64,000 bases of DNA from Acetobacter cibinongensis (GCF_000963925.1 NZ_BAMV01000017.1:62001-126000); one strand, 5' to 3'; shown: positions 19,506 through 29,186, counted from the first letter of the stretch. Program-made: numbers and translations. The notes: generated by a model from the sequence alone, not told the origin.

Positions 19506-19544
19506 AAAAAAGCCGCCCACTCCATAAAGGGGGGCGGCTTTTTT
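19506..19544. terminator. Strong bidirectional terminator
   Basis: Stem AAAAAAGCCGCCC/GGGCGGCTTTTTT with T runs in both directions. It serves the exported-protein gene (+) and the dnaJ-type gene (-). Confidence 0.92.
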
Positions 19545-19572
19545 CGTTGGTCAACAGCACTCTACAAAAGGG

Positions 19573-20481
19573 TCAGGCAACACCTTCGGGCGTCCAGCTT
19601 TTCAGGAACTCTTCCAGTGCTGCGTCTGCCTTGCCAATCTTGATTTGCAAGGTGACATACAAATTGCCCACCGGGCGGCTCCCATGCGCCTGCACCCCGC
19701 GGCCACGCAACCGTAGTTTAGACCCGCTATCAGACCCGGCAGGCACGTTCATTTTCACATCGCCAGTTGGGGTTGGTACCGTAATAGCCCCGCCCAGCAC
19801 CGCCGTTTTCAGGTCCACAGCCAGTGTTTCATACAAGTCTGTGCCCTGCCGTGTGTAGGTCGTATCCGGTTTGACGGTCACTGTAATGAGTGCATCCCCT
19901 GGGGGGCCACCCTGAGCACCTGCCTCACCTTTTCCGCGCAGGCGCAGCGTCTGGCCGTCCTCAATCCCCGGAGGAATTTTCACATCCAGCGTTGCACCAT
20001 CCGGCAGGGTAATGCGGGACGTTGTGCCGTTAACTGAGTCCAGAAAACTGACACTGAGCGTATAAGAACGGTCCGCACCTTTACGCGGCCCGGCACGGCG
20101 GGCACGAGCGCCACCGCCTGAGAACATGCCAAACAGGTCACTCAGGTCTTCTTCTGAAAAACCGCCCTGACCGCCAGCGTAACGCGCCCCACCGGGACCG
20201 CCACCAAAACCATGGAAGCCACCCCCAGCACCACCAAAACCGGGATGGCGTTCCTGGCCGGAGGCATCAATCTCTCCACGGTCAAAACGCGCCCGTTTTT
20301 CGGTATCGGACAACAGGTCGTTGGCCTGATTCACGGCCTTGAACTGCTCTTCAGCCGTTTTGTCATTCGGGTTCAGGTCAGGGTGATATTTTTTGGCCTT
20401 CGCCCGGTAGGCTTTACGGATTTCGTCCTGGCTGGCGCCTTTGGCAATACCCAGAACCTCATAGGGGTCACGCACACTCAT
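19573..20481 (-). CDS. DnaJ/CbpA-type (type II) Hsp40 co-chaperone
   Basis: 302 residues. The J domain (1-70) has the HPD motif at 33-35, which stimulates Hsp70 ATPase. A Gly/Phe-rich linker (about 75-125) is followed by the two beta-barrel DnaJ C-terminal domains (about 140-300). The zinc-finger cysteines of DnaJ proper are absent, so this is a CbpA/DjlA-like class II protein. Its ATG overlaps the stop of a 58-residue ORF (ATGA). Confidence 0.9.
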   Translation of the reverse strand: MSVRDPYEVLGIAKGASQDEIRKAYRAKAKKYHPDLNPNDKTAEEQFKAVNQANDLLSDTEKRARFDRGEIDASGQERHPGFGGAGGGFHGFGGGPGGARYAGGQGGFSEEDLSDLFGMFSGGGARARRAGPRKGADRSYTLSVSFLDSVNGTTSRITLPDGATLDVKIPPGIEDGQTLRLRGKGEAGAQGGPPGDALITVTVKPDTTYTRQGTDLYETLAVDLKTAVLGGAITVPTPTGDVKMNVPAGSDSGSKLRLRGRGVQAHGSRPVGNLYVTLQIKIGKADAALEEFLKSWTPEGVA

Positions 20482-20654
20482 GCCTGCTCTCCCTGAGTTG
20501 AGGCCCCTTGCGGAGCCGGAGCAAATGTATCCGTATCCAGAAGGCTGATCAGCAGGGCGATCGTGACATCCTGAGCATACCCGGCTTTTTCAGCCTCTGC
20601 GACAAGGGCTTCAAGGCGAGGTTTCAGGAACGCCTCTGCCGATAATGTGGTCAT
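20478..20654 (-). CDS. 58-residue protein coupled to the DnaJ-type gene
   Basis: ATG at 20654 is preceded by AAGGAGA at good spacing, and the TGA overlaps the dnaJ start as ATGA. The protein starts [20 protein letters not shown]. It is mostly one amphipathic helix (residues 5-45) rich in Ala, Leu and Glu, with a short Pro/Gln tail. The ribosome site and stop-start overlap make it a credible gene. I recognise no family. Its position suggests an Hsp40-associated accessory factor or a leader setting dnaJ translation. Confidence 0.65.
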   Translation of the reverse strand: MTTLSAEAFLKPRLEALVAEAEKAGYAQDVTIALLISLLDTDTFAPAPQGASTQGEQA

Positions 20655-20945
20655 ATAGGAAGTTTCTCCTTAGCAAATCCAAAGCAGGCGCTCCACCGTG
20701 CCGCTGCTTCGAAGGTTGGTCTTATTTCTTGTAATAATAATGGGAAGTGCCCCGCGCCGGGTCAATGGACAACACACCACCTCCCGGCAGGTTTTGCGGC
20801 TTTTCAGACCACAGCGGAGCAGACATTTCCAAAGAACCAATAGCCTCTGGCATCCATACTCACTATAAGCCGTTACAGAGAGAAACATGCTCATGCACTT
20901 TATTCCTGACAAGACATGAGCCATTCAGAAAGTGGAGAACCAGCA

Positions 20946-21236
20946 ATGGCTGACAAACCGCGCTTTTTTGACGATCTGGCCGGTGTAGCTGGCGGCGCGT
21001 TTTCCGCCCTGACCGGCCTGCGTGAAGAAATTAACGCCATTGTGCGTAGCCGTGTGGACGAAGTGCTGACTGGCCTGCAGGTTGTACGCCGGGAAGAATT
21101 TGAAGTGGTGCGTGAACTGGCCGCCCGCGCCCGCATTGGGCAGGAAGAAGCAGAACGCCGCCTTGCTGCGCTGGAAGCCCGTGTGGAAGCCCTTGAGCAC
21201 CACGCACAGCACCAGAACGACCACGCACATCACTAA
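20946..21236 (+). CDS. ubiK: UbiK / BMFP-family accessory protein
   Basis: 96 residues with the family pattern FDDLAGVAGGAFSALTGLREEI, then VVRREEFEVVRELA and a C-terminal trimeric coiled coil with Leu/Ala heptads. A His-rich tail ends the protein. UbiK binds lipids and supports aerobic ubiquinone biosynthesis with UbiJ. I chose ATG 20946 because AGAACCAGC lies ahead and it begins at the conserved region. The order ubiK-ybjN-proC is common in Rhodospirillales. Confidence 0.82.
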   Translation: MADKPRFFDDLAGVAGGAFSALTGLREEINAIVRSRVDEVLTGLQVVRREEFEVVRELAARARIGQEEAERRLAALEARVEALEHHAQHQNDHAHH

Positions 21237-21320
21237 GCCTTCTGCTACCGGGAATGGCGAGGCACATCCTCGCCATCAGGCCCAGCTTCTGCCCATCCCC
21301 CCTTGCGCTGAGAGTGAGCC

Positions 21321-21821
21321 ATGCCTGTACTAAGCACCATGCCAACCAACAGCACAGCCAACCCGCTTGACCTGATGGAACAGGTTGTTGCCGGGCTGGA
21401 CTGGAGTTTTGAACGCTGCACCGCAACGGAAATGGCTGTAGAGGCCCCAGGCAAGTGGTGCGACTATGGTTTGTTTTTCTCATGGTCATCAGAACTTGGC
21501 GCTATTCACTTTACCTGCGCCTTTGACCTGAAAGCACCGCCCGCCCAGCAACGTGCCCTGTACGAGCTAATCGGTATGGCCAATGAACGGATCTGGGTCG
21601 GGCACTTCAGCCTGGATCAGGATGACGGGGTGCTATTATTCCGCCACGCTTTGCTGTTACGTGGCACGAGCTTGAGCGTTGAAGCCTTTGAAGACCTGAT
21701 TGATATTGCCCTGACAGAATGTGAACGCCTCTACCCGGCTTTCCAGTTCTTTCTCTGGGGCGGGCAGAACCCCGCAGATGCACTGGCGGCTGCCATGTTA
21801 GACTGTGCAGGAGAAGCATAA
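21321..21821 (+). CDS. YbjN-domain protein
   Basis: 166 residues of the YbjN family (type III secretion chaperone-like fold). It contains conserved GKWCDYGLFFSWSSELGAIHF and a central MANERIWVGHF segment. Family function is unclear; E. coli YbjN affects motility and stress phenotypes. The stop overlaps the proC start by one base (TAATG), so the two genes are coupled. A start at residue 7 (Met) is also possible. Confidence 0.8.
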   Translation: MPVLSTMPTNSTANPLDLMEQVVAGLDWSFERCTATEMAVEAPGKWCDYGLFFSWSSELGAIHFTCAFDLKAPPAQQRALYELIGMANERIWVGHFSLDQDDGVLLFRHALLLRGTSLSVEAFEDLIDIALTECERLYPAFQFFLWGGQNPADALAAAMLDCAGEA

Positions 21822-22645
21822 TGACATCACGTTCCCAACTTCCCTCTGTTCTTCTGGTTGGCTGTGGCAAAATGGGCAGCGCCATGTTTGAGGGCTGGCT
21901 GAAACATGGGCTGAAACCCTCCGTTGTGCTGGAGCGGCATCAGAGCATCACTCTGCCTGCCCCGCACAAGCAGGCTGAGACTGTTGCAGATATTGCCCCG
22001 GACTTCACGCCCGATGTCATTATCCTCGCTGTCAAACCACAGATGGCTGATGATGTGCTGCCTGAACTGGCACAGCGCTTCCCCTCTGCCACGCTTCTGT
22101 CCGTCATGGCTGGCCGTACGATTGACAGCCTTGCACGCCATTATCAGCAAACCTCATCCAAGGTTACACCCACAATCATCCGCGCCATGCCAAATACGCC
22201 ATGCGCTATTGGTGCCGGTGTAACCGGGCTTTACGCCCCGCCTCAGGCTACGGATACGCAGAAAAACGAATGTGACAGTCTGCTCCGCTCTGTTGGGGAA
22301 ACCGTATGGGTCGAGTCCGAAGAGCTGATTAACGCTGTGACTGCTGTTTCTGGAAGTGGTCCTGCCTACGCGTTTCTGTTAGCTGAGCTTATGGAAAAAG
22401 CAGGAATTGCAGAAGGCCTGGCACCAGAAACCGCCCGTAAACTGGCCCGGCGGACCGTGTACGGAGCAGGTGCTCTGCTAAACGATTCCGACCTTGAGTC
22501 CGCAGAGCTACGGACCCGCGTAACCAGCCCCGGTGGCACAACAGCGGCAGCCCTCAACGTGCTGATGGCACCTGACGCGTGGCCCACCGCAGTACCCAAG
22601 GCAATTGCCGCAGCAGTAAAGCGCGCGGAAGAACTCTCCACCTGA
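21821..22645 (+). CDS. proC: Pyrroline-5-carboxylate reductase
   Basis: 274 residues. A Rossmann-type dinucleotide-binding motif LVGCGKMGSAM lies near the N-terminus. The P5CR signature region SGSGPAYAFLLAELM is followed by the C-terminal dimerisation helices with TSPGGTTAAAL. It reduces pyrroline-5-carboxylate to proline with NAD(P)H, the last step of proline synthesis. Length and motifs are normal. Confidence 0.96.
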   Translation: MTSRSQLPSVLLVGCGKMGSAMFEGWLKHGLKPSVVLERHQSITLPAPHKQAETVADIAPDFTPDVIILAVKPQMADDVLPELAQRFPSATLLSVMAGRTIDSLARHYQQTSSKVTPTIIRAMPNTPCAIGAGVTGLYAPPQATDTQKNECDSLLRSVGETVWVESEELINAVTAVSGSGPAYAFLLAELMEKAGIAEGLAPETARKLARRTVYGAGALLNDSDLESAELRTRVTSPGGTTAAALNVLMAPDAWPTAVPKAIAAAVKRAEELST

Positions 22646-22714
22646 TCGCTCCAGGCATTTCCCCGCCAGCAGGCAGCCGTCTTATTTTTTACTCCCGTTA
22701 CACAGGCCTTTCGC

Positions 22715-23380
22715 ATGGACTCCGACGACTTCGATACAGCTCTCCTTTCCGCCGCAATGACACAGGCGGAAGAGCGCGGATGGGCCTCTGTTTCTCTCCT
22801 AGATGCTGCCCGTGCGGCTGGGTTGTCCTTTGCGGAAACCCGCACACGGTTTCCTTTCCGCGGTTCCCTGCTGCTACGGCTGGGTCGTATTGCCGATGAC
22901 TCAGCTCTGGCGGATGACACAACAACCGGCAGCGCACGCGAGCGCCTGTTTGACCTGTTGATGCGGCGGCTGGACGTGTTTCAACTCTACCGCAACGGCA
23001 TTAAATCCGTGCTCCATGCCCTACCGTTTGACCCCCCGATGGCCCTGCTGCTGGGGGGGGCCACATTTGAGAGCATGCGCTGGATGGCAGATGCTTCGGG
23101 CATTACCGTCACCGGGTTGGGCGGCGTGCTGCGCATCAACATGGTGGTTGGCATCTGGACGCATACGCTCCGAGCATGGGAAAAAGACGATAGCGCCGAT
23201 ATGGGCAGCACCATGGCTGCCCTTGATCAGGCGCTGGATAAAGCAGCCCGCTTCAACCTCTTCCCGGCTGATACGGGCCAGAGCGAGGGCGATCTGCCAG
23301 ATATGGACTTTCCCGAAGCCGAGTTCACCTTCGCGCCAACGACAGAAAATCATGCTTTTGATGAAAAACACGACGCATAG
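22715..23380 (+). CDS. TetR-like / COQ9-like helical protein
   Basis: 221 residues. An N-terminal three-helix segment resembles a TetR HTH (WASVSLLDAARAAGLSFAET, then the short FPFRGSLLLRLG), followed by an all-helical C-terminal domain. It could be a transcriptional regulator or a COQ9/RpsU-type lipid-binding TetR-fold protein. The neighbourhood of ubiK makes a ubiquinone link plausible. The sequence alone does not decide this. Confidence 0.6.
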   Translation: MDSDDFDTALLSAAMTQAEERGWASVSLLDAARAAGLSFAETRTRFPFRGSLLLRLGRIADDSALADDTTTGSARERLFDLLMRRLDVFQLYRNGIKSVLHALPFDPPMALLLGGATFESMRWMADASGITVTGLGGVLRINMVVGIWTHTLRAWEKDDSADMGSTMAALDQALDKAARFNLFPADTGQSEGDLPDMDFPEAEFTFAPTTENHAFDEKHDA

Positions 23381-23433
23381 TCTCTTTACGAAACACTCCA
23401 GTTGGTCTTAATAAGGGCCAACCACGTTTCTGG

Positions 23434-23508
23434 TGGGGCGTAGCCAAGCGGTAAGGCAGCGGATTTTGATTCCGCCATGCGGAGGTTCGAATCCTCCCGC
23501 CCCAGCCA
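23434..23508 (+). tRNA. tRNA-Gln (anticodon TTG)
   Basis: 75-nt cloverleaf: acceptor TGGGGCG/CGCCCCA, anticodon stem GCGGA/TCCGC with loop TTTTGAT (TTG), T arm GGAGG-TTCGAAT-CCTCC, and encoded CCA. Confidence 0.96.
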
Positions 23509-23634
23509 TTTTCATCCTAAAAATTGAACCTATGTGCCGTAACGCTGTACTTACTGGCAGTTCGTTACATCTCTTCACACATCCGTTTACATCCGCTGTC
23601 TGTTCCGGCCACAGTATTCTGCTATGACAGAAAC

Positions 23635-24870
23635 ATGACGCACGATACGGCAGCGGAAACGCCCCTCCTCTCCCTACCCGGCCTGAAAGCTGTTTTGACG
23701 GCCCGCACACTTTCTGCCTTTTCCTCTCAGGTTCAGGCTGTTGCTGTGGGGTGGCAAATCTATGCTCTCACCCATAGTCCTGCGGCTCTAGGGTTTGTGG
23801 GGCTTGCCCAGTTTCTGCCCATGGTTGCCTTTATTTTTCCGGCTGGCCACGCGGCAGATCAGCACGACCGGCGGCGTATTGTCATAACCTGCCAAACCAT
23901 TGAAGCGGTGTCTGCGGCTTTTATGGCCGTTGCCTCTTTTACGCATCATCTCAGCCCGTTCATGATTTATGCGCTGGTGGCTTTGTTTGGGGTATGCCGC
24001 TCATTTGAAATGCCAGCCCAGCAGACATTCCTGCCCTCCATGGTCGCACCTGCGGTCTTTCCCCGTGCTGCGGCTCTCTCTTCGTCACTCTTTCAGGTCG
24101 CCTCCATCGCCGGTCCTTCGTTGGGCGGCCTGCTCTACGGTTTGGGAGCCGATGTCTGTTACGCGCTATGTGCCGTAGGTTTTGGCATTGCAGCCTGTGC
24201 TACCGCCTCCATGCGGCTTCGCTTTCCGGCGCGCGCAAAACAACCTGCCAGTCTGGCAGCAGTTTTCGGGGGCATCGCCTTTCTCAAACGGCGTCCGACA
24301 CTTTTAGGCGCCCTCTCGCTGGATCTGTTTGCCGTCTTGCTCGGCGGGGCCACAGCCATGCTGCCCCTTTACGCCACTGATATCTTGCATGCTGGCCCTT
24401 GGGGGCTTGGCCTACTGCGGGCAGCCCCGGCAATCGGAGCATTGCTCGTTGCTGCCGTGCTGGCACGATACCCACTCGGGCGTCATGCCGGGAAATGGAT
24501 GTTCCTCTCCGTTGCAATTTTTGGCGTTGCAACCATTCTGTTTGGTTTTTCAAAGTCCATCCCGCTTTCCGTGCTGGCTTTAGCGATTCTGGGTGGGGCT
24601 GACGTTATCAGTGTCATGGTGCGCAGTTCACTGGTCCAGCTTGGCACACCAGACGACATGCGGGGCCGTGTTTCTGCTGTGAACATGCTTTTTATCGGTT
24701 CGTCCAACCAGTTAGGCGAATTTGAAAGCGGTATGCTGGCCAGCGCTATCGGTGCTGTGCCTGCCGTGGTGCTAGGGGGAGTGGGCACATTACTGATTAC
24801 CGGCGTATGGATGGCGCTTTTTCCCGGTTTGCGCAAACTCGACCGCTTGGAAGACATCAAGCCGGACTAA
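23635..24870 (+). CDS. MFS transporter, EntS/DHA3-like exporter
   Basis: 411 residues with about 12 hydrophobic helices. The MFS motif A-like loop (GHAADQHDRRRIV) lies between helices 2 and 3. The pattern GVCRSFEMPAQQTFLPSMV is typical of the enterobactin-exporter/DHA3 subfamily, and the DDMRGRVSAVN loop is typical of its second half. The substrate is unknown. ATG 23635 is chosen over a start 37 codons upstream that would add residues unlike the family. It follows tRNA-Gln and ends just before a strong terminator. Confidence 0.85.
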   Translation: MTHDTAAETPLLSLPGLKAVLTARTLSAFSSQVQAVAVGWQIYALTHSPAALGFVGLAQFLPMVAFIFPAGHAADQHDRRRIVITCQTIEAVSAAFMAVASFTHHLSPFMIYALVALFGVCRSFEMPAQQTFLPSMVAPAVFPRAAALSSSLFQVASIAGPSLGGLLYGLGADVCYALCAVGFGIAACATASMRLRFPARAKQPASLAAVFGGIAFLKRRPTLLGALSLDLFAVLLGGATAMLPLYATDILHAGPWGLGLLRAAPAIGALLVAAVLARYPLGRHAGKWMFLSVAIFGVATILFGFSKSIPLSVLALAILGGADVISVMVRSSLVQLGTPDDMRGRVSAVNMLFIGSSNQLGEFESGMLASAIGAVPAVVLGGVGTLLITGVWMALFPGLRKLDRLEDIKPD

Positions 24871-24908
24871 CGGCTCCAAGAAATAATCTTTATTTCTGCC
24901 AAACAATA

Positions 24909-24947
24909 AAAAACCGCTCCGGAAGGTATCCCTTTGGAGCGGTTTTT
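24909..24947. terminator. Bidirectional terminator between the MFS and HU genes
   Basis: Stem AAAAACCGCTCC/GGAGCGGTTTTT with T runs on both strands, between convergent genes. Confidence 0.92.
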
Positions 24948-24997
24948 TTCAGTCAAAGCCTGAGACGATCAGGCTCCTGCCAGATGAGAGAAAACGC

Positions 24998-25267
24998 TCA
25001 AACAGCTTTCTTCAGGTTAGGGCTTGCTTTAAAGCGAACCGTCTTACCTGCTTTCACTTTAACAGGCTCACCCGTACGGGGGTTCAAAGCTTTACGAGCT
25101 TTGGTTTTCCGCACTGTAAAAGTCCCGAAAGACGGAAGCGTAAAGCCCCCTTCACGTTTCAGTTCTTCAACAATTGCATCCAGCAGATCATTTGCGGCCT
25201 GATTGGCGGCAACACCCGTGCATTCAATCGAATCCTGAATCACGGCGGCAATAAAGGCCTTGCTCAT
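24998..25267 (-). CDS. hup: HU-family nucleoid DNA-binding protein
   Basis: 89 residues, standard HU length. The DNA-binding arm signature GFGTFTVRKTKARKALNPRTGE is recognisable as GTFTVRKTKARKALNPRTG, with the family Pro63 equivalent, followed by a Lys-rich C-terminus. It bends DNA and helps organise the nucleoid; island excision and recombination often need HU or IHF. A GGGAG ribosome site lies ahead. The sequence does not distinguish HU-alpha from HU-beta. Confidence 0.95.
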   Translation of the reverse strand: MSKAFIAAVIQDSIECTGVAANQAANDLLDAIVEELKREGGFTLPSFGTFTVRKTKARKALNPRTGEPVKVKAGKTVRFKASPNLKKAV

Positions 25268-25380
25268 TGAGAACCTAGCTCCCTTCGGATAGTACTATGT
25301 CAGTAACAATTATTCGGTTACGATAACCAACGTCTCTGGTCGCTTAGTAGTCATATTTTCACGAAAAAACCAACTTAAAA

Positions 25381-26331
25381 ATGCTTACATTTTCAAATTC
25401 TCCCGCCCCTATCAGCAAAAAGCAAGGGGAGGATCAATTTACCCCTGTCATGCCCATAGGCTCAGTGTGTTTGTTTGCAACGTATGCACCATCAGGCAAT
25501 CTCCCTGATTATACACGGTTTTACATAAAAAACTTACAGTCCTGCGGGTTTATTCTGCACGTTATACTCTCAGGATGTTCTGTTATTACAGAAGATACTC
25601 TTAATTTTTGTGCCCGTTACGGCATCCATGTCTCGTGCAGAAAAAATGGCGGGCTGGACTTCGGCGCATGGCACTCCCTTGCCGCACAGGGCGTCACAAA
25701 GGGAGCCCCGTATATCCTTTTGGCTAACGACAGCGTCTTTGGCCCGTTCACTCCCCTGCAACCACTTTTGCAGCGCCTACAGGCCAACAGCCGCCCCGCA
25801 TGGGGGCTTGTCGGGTCGCGGGCTGTTACACCCCATATTCAATCCTGGTTTATCGGCTTTTCTCAAGAGGTTTGGGAAAGCGCCGCTGTGCAACGCGTAA
25901 TGGCTCTTCCCTTTGCGGATATGTCACGGGATGAAATTATATGGCACGGAGAGCTAGGGCTGTCGGTTGCCCTCACCGCTAATGCCATTCCTCTCCATAC
26001 CCTGTGGAGCGATATTGCATCGCCTCTTGCGCGTTTATTCCCTGCCAACCCCACCCATGCTTATTGGCGTTCGGGGCTACGCTCCGGAAATGTTCCTTTT
26101 CTTAAGCAGGAACTTTTGAGGGATAACCCTTACCATATCCCTAAGCTTGCAGGCTGGCGTACCCTGATCCCACAAGGCTCCGACTTTAACCCGGCATGGA
26201 TTGAGGAGTATCTGGCGCAAACACCTCCACGCCAAAAAACACTCCCATCAAACCGGAAAGGCCGTATGGTTTATTACGCCCTTTCCCAACTTGACCGCTA
26301 TTTACCCTTTTCATGGGGTATCAAAAAATAA
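25381..26331 (+). CDS. Rhamnan synthesis F (RgpF)-like protein
   Basis: 316 residues matching the RgpF family: CLFATYAPSGNLPDYTRFYIKNL, then KNGGLDFGAWH and YILLANDSVFGPF. The family acts in assembly of rhamnose-containing surface polysaccharides and is thought to be glycosyltransferase-related. No membrane helix and no clear ribosome site. It abuts the convergent glycosyltransferase gene with no intervening base, and no terminator lies between them, so antisense read-through is likely. Confidence 0.82.
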   Translation: MLTFSNSPAPISKKQGEDQFTPVMPIGSVCLFATYAPSGNLPDYTRFYIKNLQSCGFILHVILSGCSVITEDTLNFCARYGIHVSCRKNGGLDFGAWHSLAAQGVTKGAPYILLANDSVFGPFTPLQPLLQRLQANSRPAWGLVGSRAVTPHIQSWFIGFSQEVWESAAVQRVMALPFADMSRDEIIWHGELGLSVALTANAIPLHTLWSDIASPLARLFPANPTHAYWRSGLRSGNVPFLKQELLRDNPYHIPKLAGWRTLIPQGSDFNPAWIEEYLAQTPPRQKTLPSNRKGRMVYYALSQLDRYLPFSWGIKK

Positions 26332-29124
26332 CTAGTGTGCCTGAGGGCGCTCACGCACAATCGTGCGCAAAATTGACTCCAGTTCTTGCCCCTGCATGTC
26401 AAACGTAGCCAACCTGTCCTTGTACGGATTTTCATAAGTCAAAAGTTCAGCTTCTTTTGCCAGAAGGTCCTCTACAGCTTTTTGCAACTGCGCAGGGTTG
26501 GAGCCAATGGGGATTATGGTGCCGTTTTCATCTTCAATAATATCCTCTACCTGTCCACCAGGTTCGGTCACAACAACCCAGATATCACGCGCCAAGGCTT
26601 CCCTTACCGTCAAACCATAGCTTTCTTTACATTGTGACGGGAACAACAGAACATCAATGCTGTTGTAAAAATCATCCATCGTTGACTGCGTGTATGCGGG
26701 AACTGTTTTAATTACCCCGTCCACTTTCCATGATTCAGGGAAAACAGACCGAATACCTAAATTCAGTTTATTATCAACGAGTATTAATTCCCATCTATCC
26801 GTCTTCAGTTTTTCAAAAACTTTACGAATAAGAGGGTACCCCTTAACGGTCTCAGCACCGCCAACATAGCCAAAGCGTAATGGCTGCCCCGGTTTACGCC
26901 GCACTCTTGGTTTTTCCGGCCAGACAAAACCATTCCTGTTTACCACAAGTTTCTCTTCTGGAACTCCGTTCACAATAAACAGATTTTTATGAGACTGACT
27001 GGGCACCAACAGAAGGGCTGCATTATTCATGGCAACCCTCATCATAGTAGCACGTTCATGCAAATGTCGGGCACTCGGCTCGCACATCTGGCAGATACGC
27101 AAATCAATTTTATTCTGAAAACAGAAGTTTCCTTCACCAGTCACCATAAATTGGCGGTCACACAACCACCATGCATCATGCAATGTAATGACATAAGGAA
27201 TACCAGCTTCCTGACAGGCTCGTGTTAACCCCAAACCAAGCCCTTGAGTCGCGTGAAGATGTACAATATCAGGCTGCACAGTCTGCAACCATTGTCTAAA
27301 GACTTCTGTTGCCAAGGGGTTATCAACGCCCCCTACCCTGTCACCGTCCGGTGGGACTTTCACGCCAATAACGTTACAGTCATACGCTCTATACCGTATG
27401 GCAGCATTTGCTCGCCATTCCATATCCGGACGTGACGTAAAAATACTAACGCTGATATCCGACTTTTTACTGAGATAGTTGACCATCTCTTCAGCAACAA
27501 ATGTAGCACCGCCAAAAGACCGTGGCGCAAAATAGATATTGGCTGACACAACAGAAAGACCAGACTCCTCTTTTTTATACGGTCTCCCGAAGGCTGGCAG
27601 AACCTGATGCTGAGTTATGCTCTGAGGGCTATAACGTTCAAGCACATCCTGCCGGGCAGTCTGGCCAATTGCTTTTCGTTTCACGTCATCAGCCGCAAGG
27701 CTCAAAACTGCATTTTTCCAATCTTGCGGTGTGGTCGCTATCACAGCATTTTCGCCATCGCGAACCACTTGTATGAACGCATCCGCTGGCGAGCATATAA
27801 CCGGTACAGATAAAACTGCTGCTTCCAGAAATTTTATATTACTTTTGCAGTCATTGAATATGGTTTTTTCTAAAGGTGATATTGTTATATCTGCTTGAGC
27901 AAGCAGACGCATATACAAGCCATAATCTCGGCCCTCTAATTTTTTGATACGGTTTTTTACCTTATCGCATACTTCTGGTAACGTAAGGTCACCAATAATA
28001 TGCAAGGTTAAGCGCTCATCTTCCAGCATGGCAGCCACAATACCGTCAGCTGCAACACGGAAGTCTGCATCATGGGTCTTTGTTCCTGACCCGTAAACAA
28101 TACGAACTTCTTCCGGACCATGATCTGGCGCCGAGTGCTCTTGCAAAATTTGCTGCGAAATAGACAGGGTTTGCTCGTCTATAGCATTTTCAATAATACT
28201 GACATCTTTTATGCCTGCATTTCTCATTTCTTGTGCAAGAACACGTGTGGAGGCTATTGCCTTATCGCAGGCTAACAAACAGTTCCTAAAAAGCTTCACC
28301 CCTGACAATACTGCTGCACGTTCAGATGCACTCAGTGAATCAAGATTGGCATTGTTCTTATAGTGTTCTTCAGAAAAAATAAGATCATCAACCTCCCACC
28401 ACGTTGGGAGATTAAGCCGCTTTGCTTCGTCCAGTAGTTTTTCAACCGATTCAAACGCTGGAACACGATAGAAAATAACATTTGTGCATGTTTGGAGCGC
28501 CGTCATGGCGACAAATATTTCCCGCCAGTCAATAACACGCACATGCCACCCAAGGCTCTCAAGCTGCTCCTGCTTTTGCCACACACGGTATTTGGCGCAT
28601 TGCCGTAGGCTTAGCTCTGCAATAATCAGATAACTGGGAGAAAAATCAGAGAGACATTCCGCCGAAACAGGCTTCAAATATTTGTCTTCAATCGTTTCTT
28701 TTTTTTCTAATATCTCTGCTTTATTAGCAACACTATCACTTGATGACGCTTTATTTTTTTTTAGTGAAACAGTCGGCTTTTTGGGGAGTCTTGCCTGTAT
28801 ACGACTCCATACTGCTTTACCGCCCTCTTCCTGATAAACATCTTTAATCCTACCCAAAACATAAGTAATTTTGCTTCCTGTAGGAAGCTCGCCTTTTGAA
28901 AGATGCCGGATGACTCTCAACGGAGCTGTAATACGCCAGGAAAGTGTATTCCGTTGGATCTCGATAAGATGCCTCAGATGATGCGTTTCATTAACAAAAC
29001 CAGCCATCCTCATATCCTGAATCGTCATGCTGGCTTGATAGCTCTCCAGCAGTGATTCTAGGTTGGTTTGCTCAGGAAGCACTGGAGACGTGGAAGATTT
29101 ATCTGAGGGGGTCATAGCCAGCAT
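26332..29124 (-). CDS. Multidomain glycosyltransferase (two GT4/GT-B modules)
   Basis: 930 residues. An N-terminal helical segment contains the SWRITAPLR motif common in multidomain polysaccharide transferases (about 78-86). The first GT-B-like module (about 160-530) includes YRVPAFES and WWEVDDLIF. The second, a GT4 module (about 550-900), contains HLHATQGLG, HDAWWLCDRQF, FGYVGGAETVKGYPL and PSQCKESYGLTVREALA, with the E-x7-E-type acid pair. It probably adds two different sugars to a surface glycan or glycoprotein. The first module resembles the middle module of the 993-residue protein at 31063-34044, suggesting the two work on the same product. Confidence 0.85.
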   Translation of the reverse strand: MLAMTPSDKSSTSPVLPEQTNLESLLESYQASMTIQDMRMAGFVNETHHLRHLIEIQRNTLSWRITAPLRVIRHLSKGELPTGSKITYVLGRIKDVYQEEGGKAVWSRIQARLPKKPTVSLKKNKASSSDSVANKAEILEKKETIEDKYLKPVSAECLSDFSPSYLIIAELSLRQCAKYRVWQKQEQLESLGWHVRVIDWREIFVAMTALQTCTNVIFYRVPAFESVEKLLDEAKRLNLPTWWEVDDLIFSEEHYKNNANLDSLSASERAAVLSGVKLFRNCLLACDKAIASTRVLAQEMRNAGIKDVSIIENAIDEQTLSISQQILQEHSAPDHGPEEVRIVYGSGTKTHDADFRVAADGIVAAMLEDERLTLHIIGDLTLPEVCDKVKNRIKKLEGRDYGLYMRLLAQADITISPLEKTIFNDCKSNIKFLEAAVLSVPVICSPADAFIQVVRDGENAVIATTPQDWKNAVLSLAADDVKRKAIGQTARQDVLERYSPQSITQHQVLPAFGRPYKKEESGLSVVSANIYFAPRSFGGATFVAEEMVNYLSKKSDISVSIFTSRPDMEWRANAAIRYRAYDCNVIGVKVPPDGDRVGGVDNPLATEVFRQWLQTVQPDIVHLHATQGLGLGLTRACQEAGIPYVITLHDAWWLCDRQFMVTGEGNFCFQNKIDLRICQMCEPSARHLHERATMMRVAMNNAALLLVPSQSHKNLFIVNGVPEEKLVVNRNGFVWPEKPRVRRKPGQPLRFGYVGGAETVKGYPLIRKVFEKLKTDRWELILVDNKLNLGIRSVFPESWKVDGVIKTVPAYTQSTMDDFYNSIDVLLFPSQCKESYGLTVREALARDIWVVVTEPGGQVEDIIEDENGTIIPIGSNPAQLQKAVEDLLAKEAELLTYENPYKDRLATFDMQGQELESILRTIVRERPQAH

Positions 29125-29161
29125 CTAACTTTATTAGTTTTGCAATTGCATTAAAATAAGA

Positions 29162-29186
29162 AAACCGGGTCTTTTGGACCCGGTTT
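29162..29186 (-). terminator. Terminator after the beta-repeat protein gene
   Basis: Ten-bp stem AAACCGGGTC/GACCCGGTTT. On the minus strand it is followed by TCTTATTTTAA. It separates the repeat-protein gene from the glycosyltransferase downstream. Confidence 0.85.
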
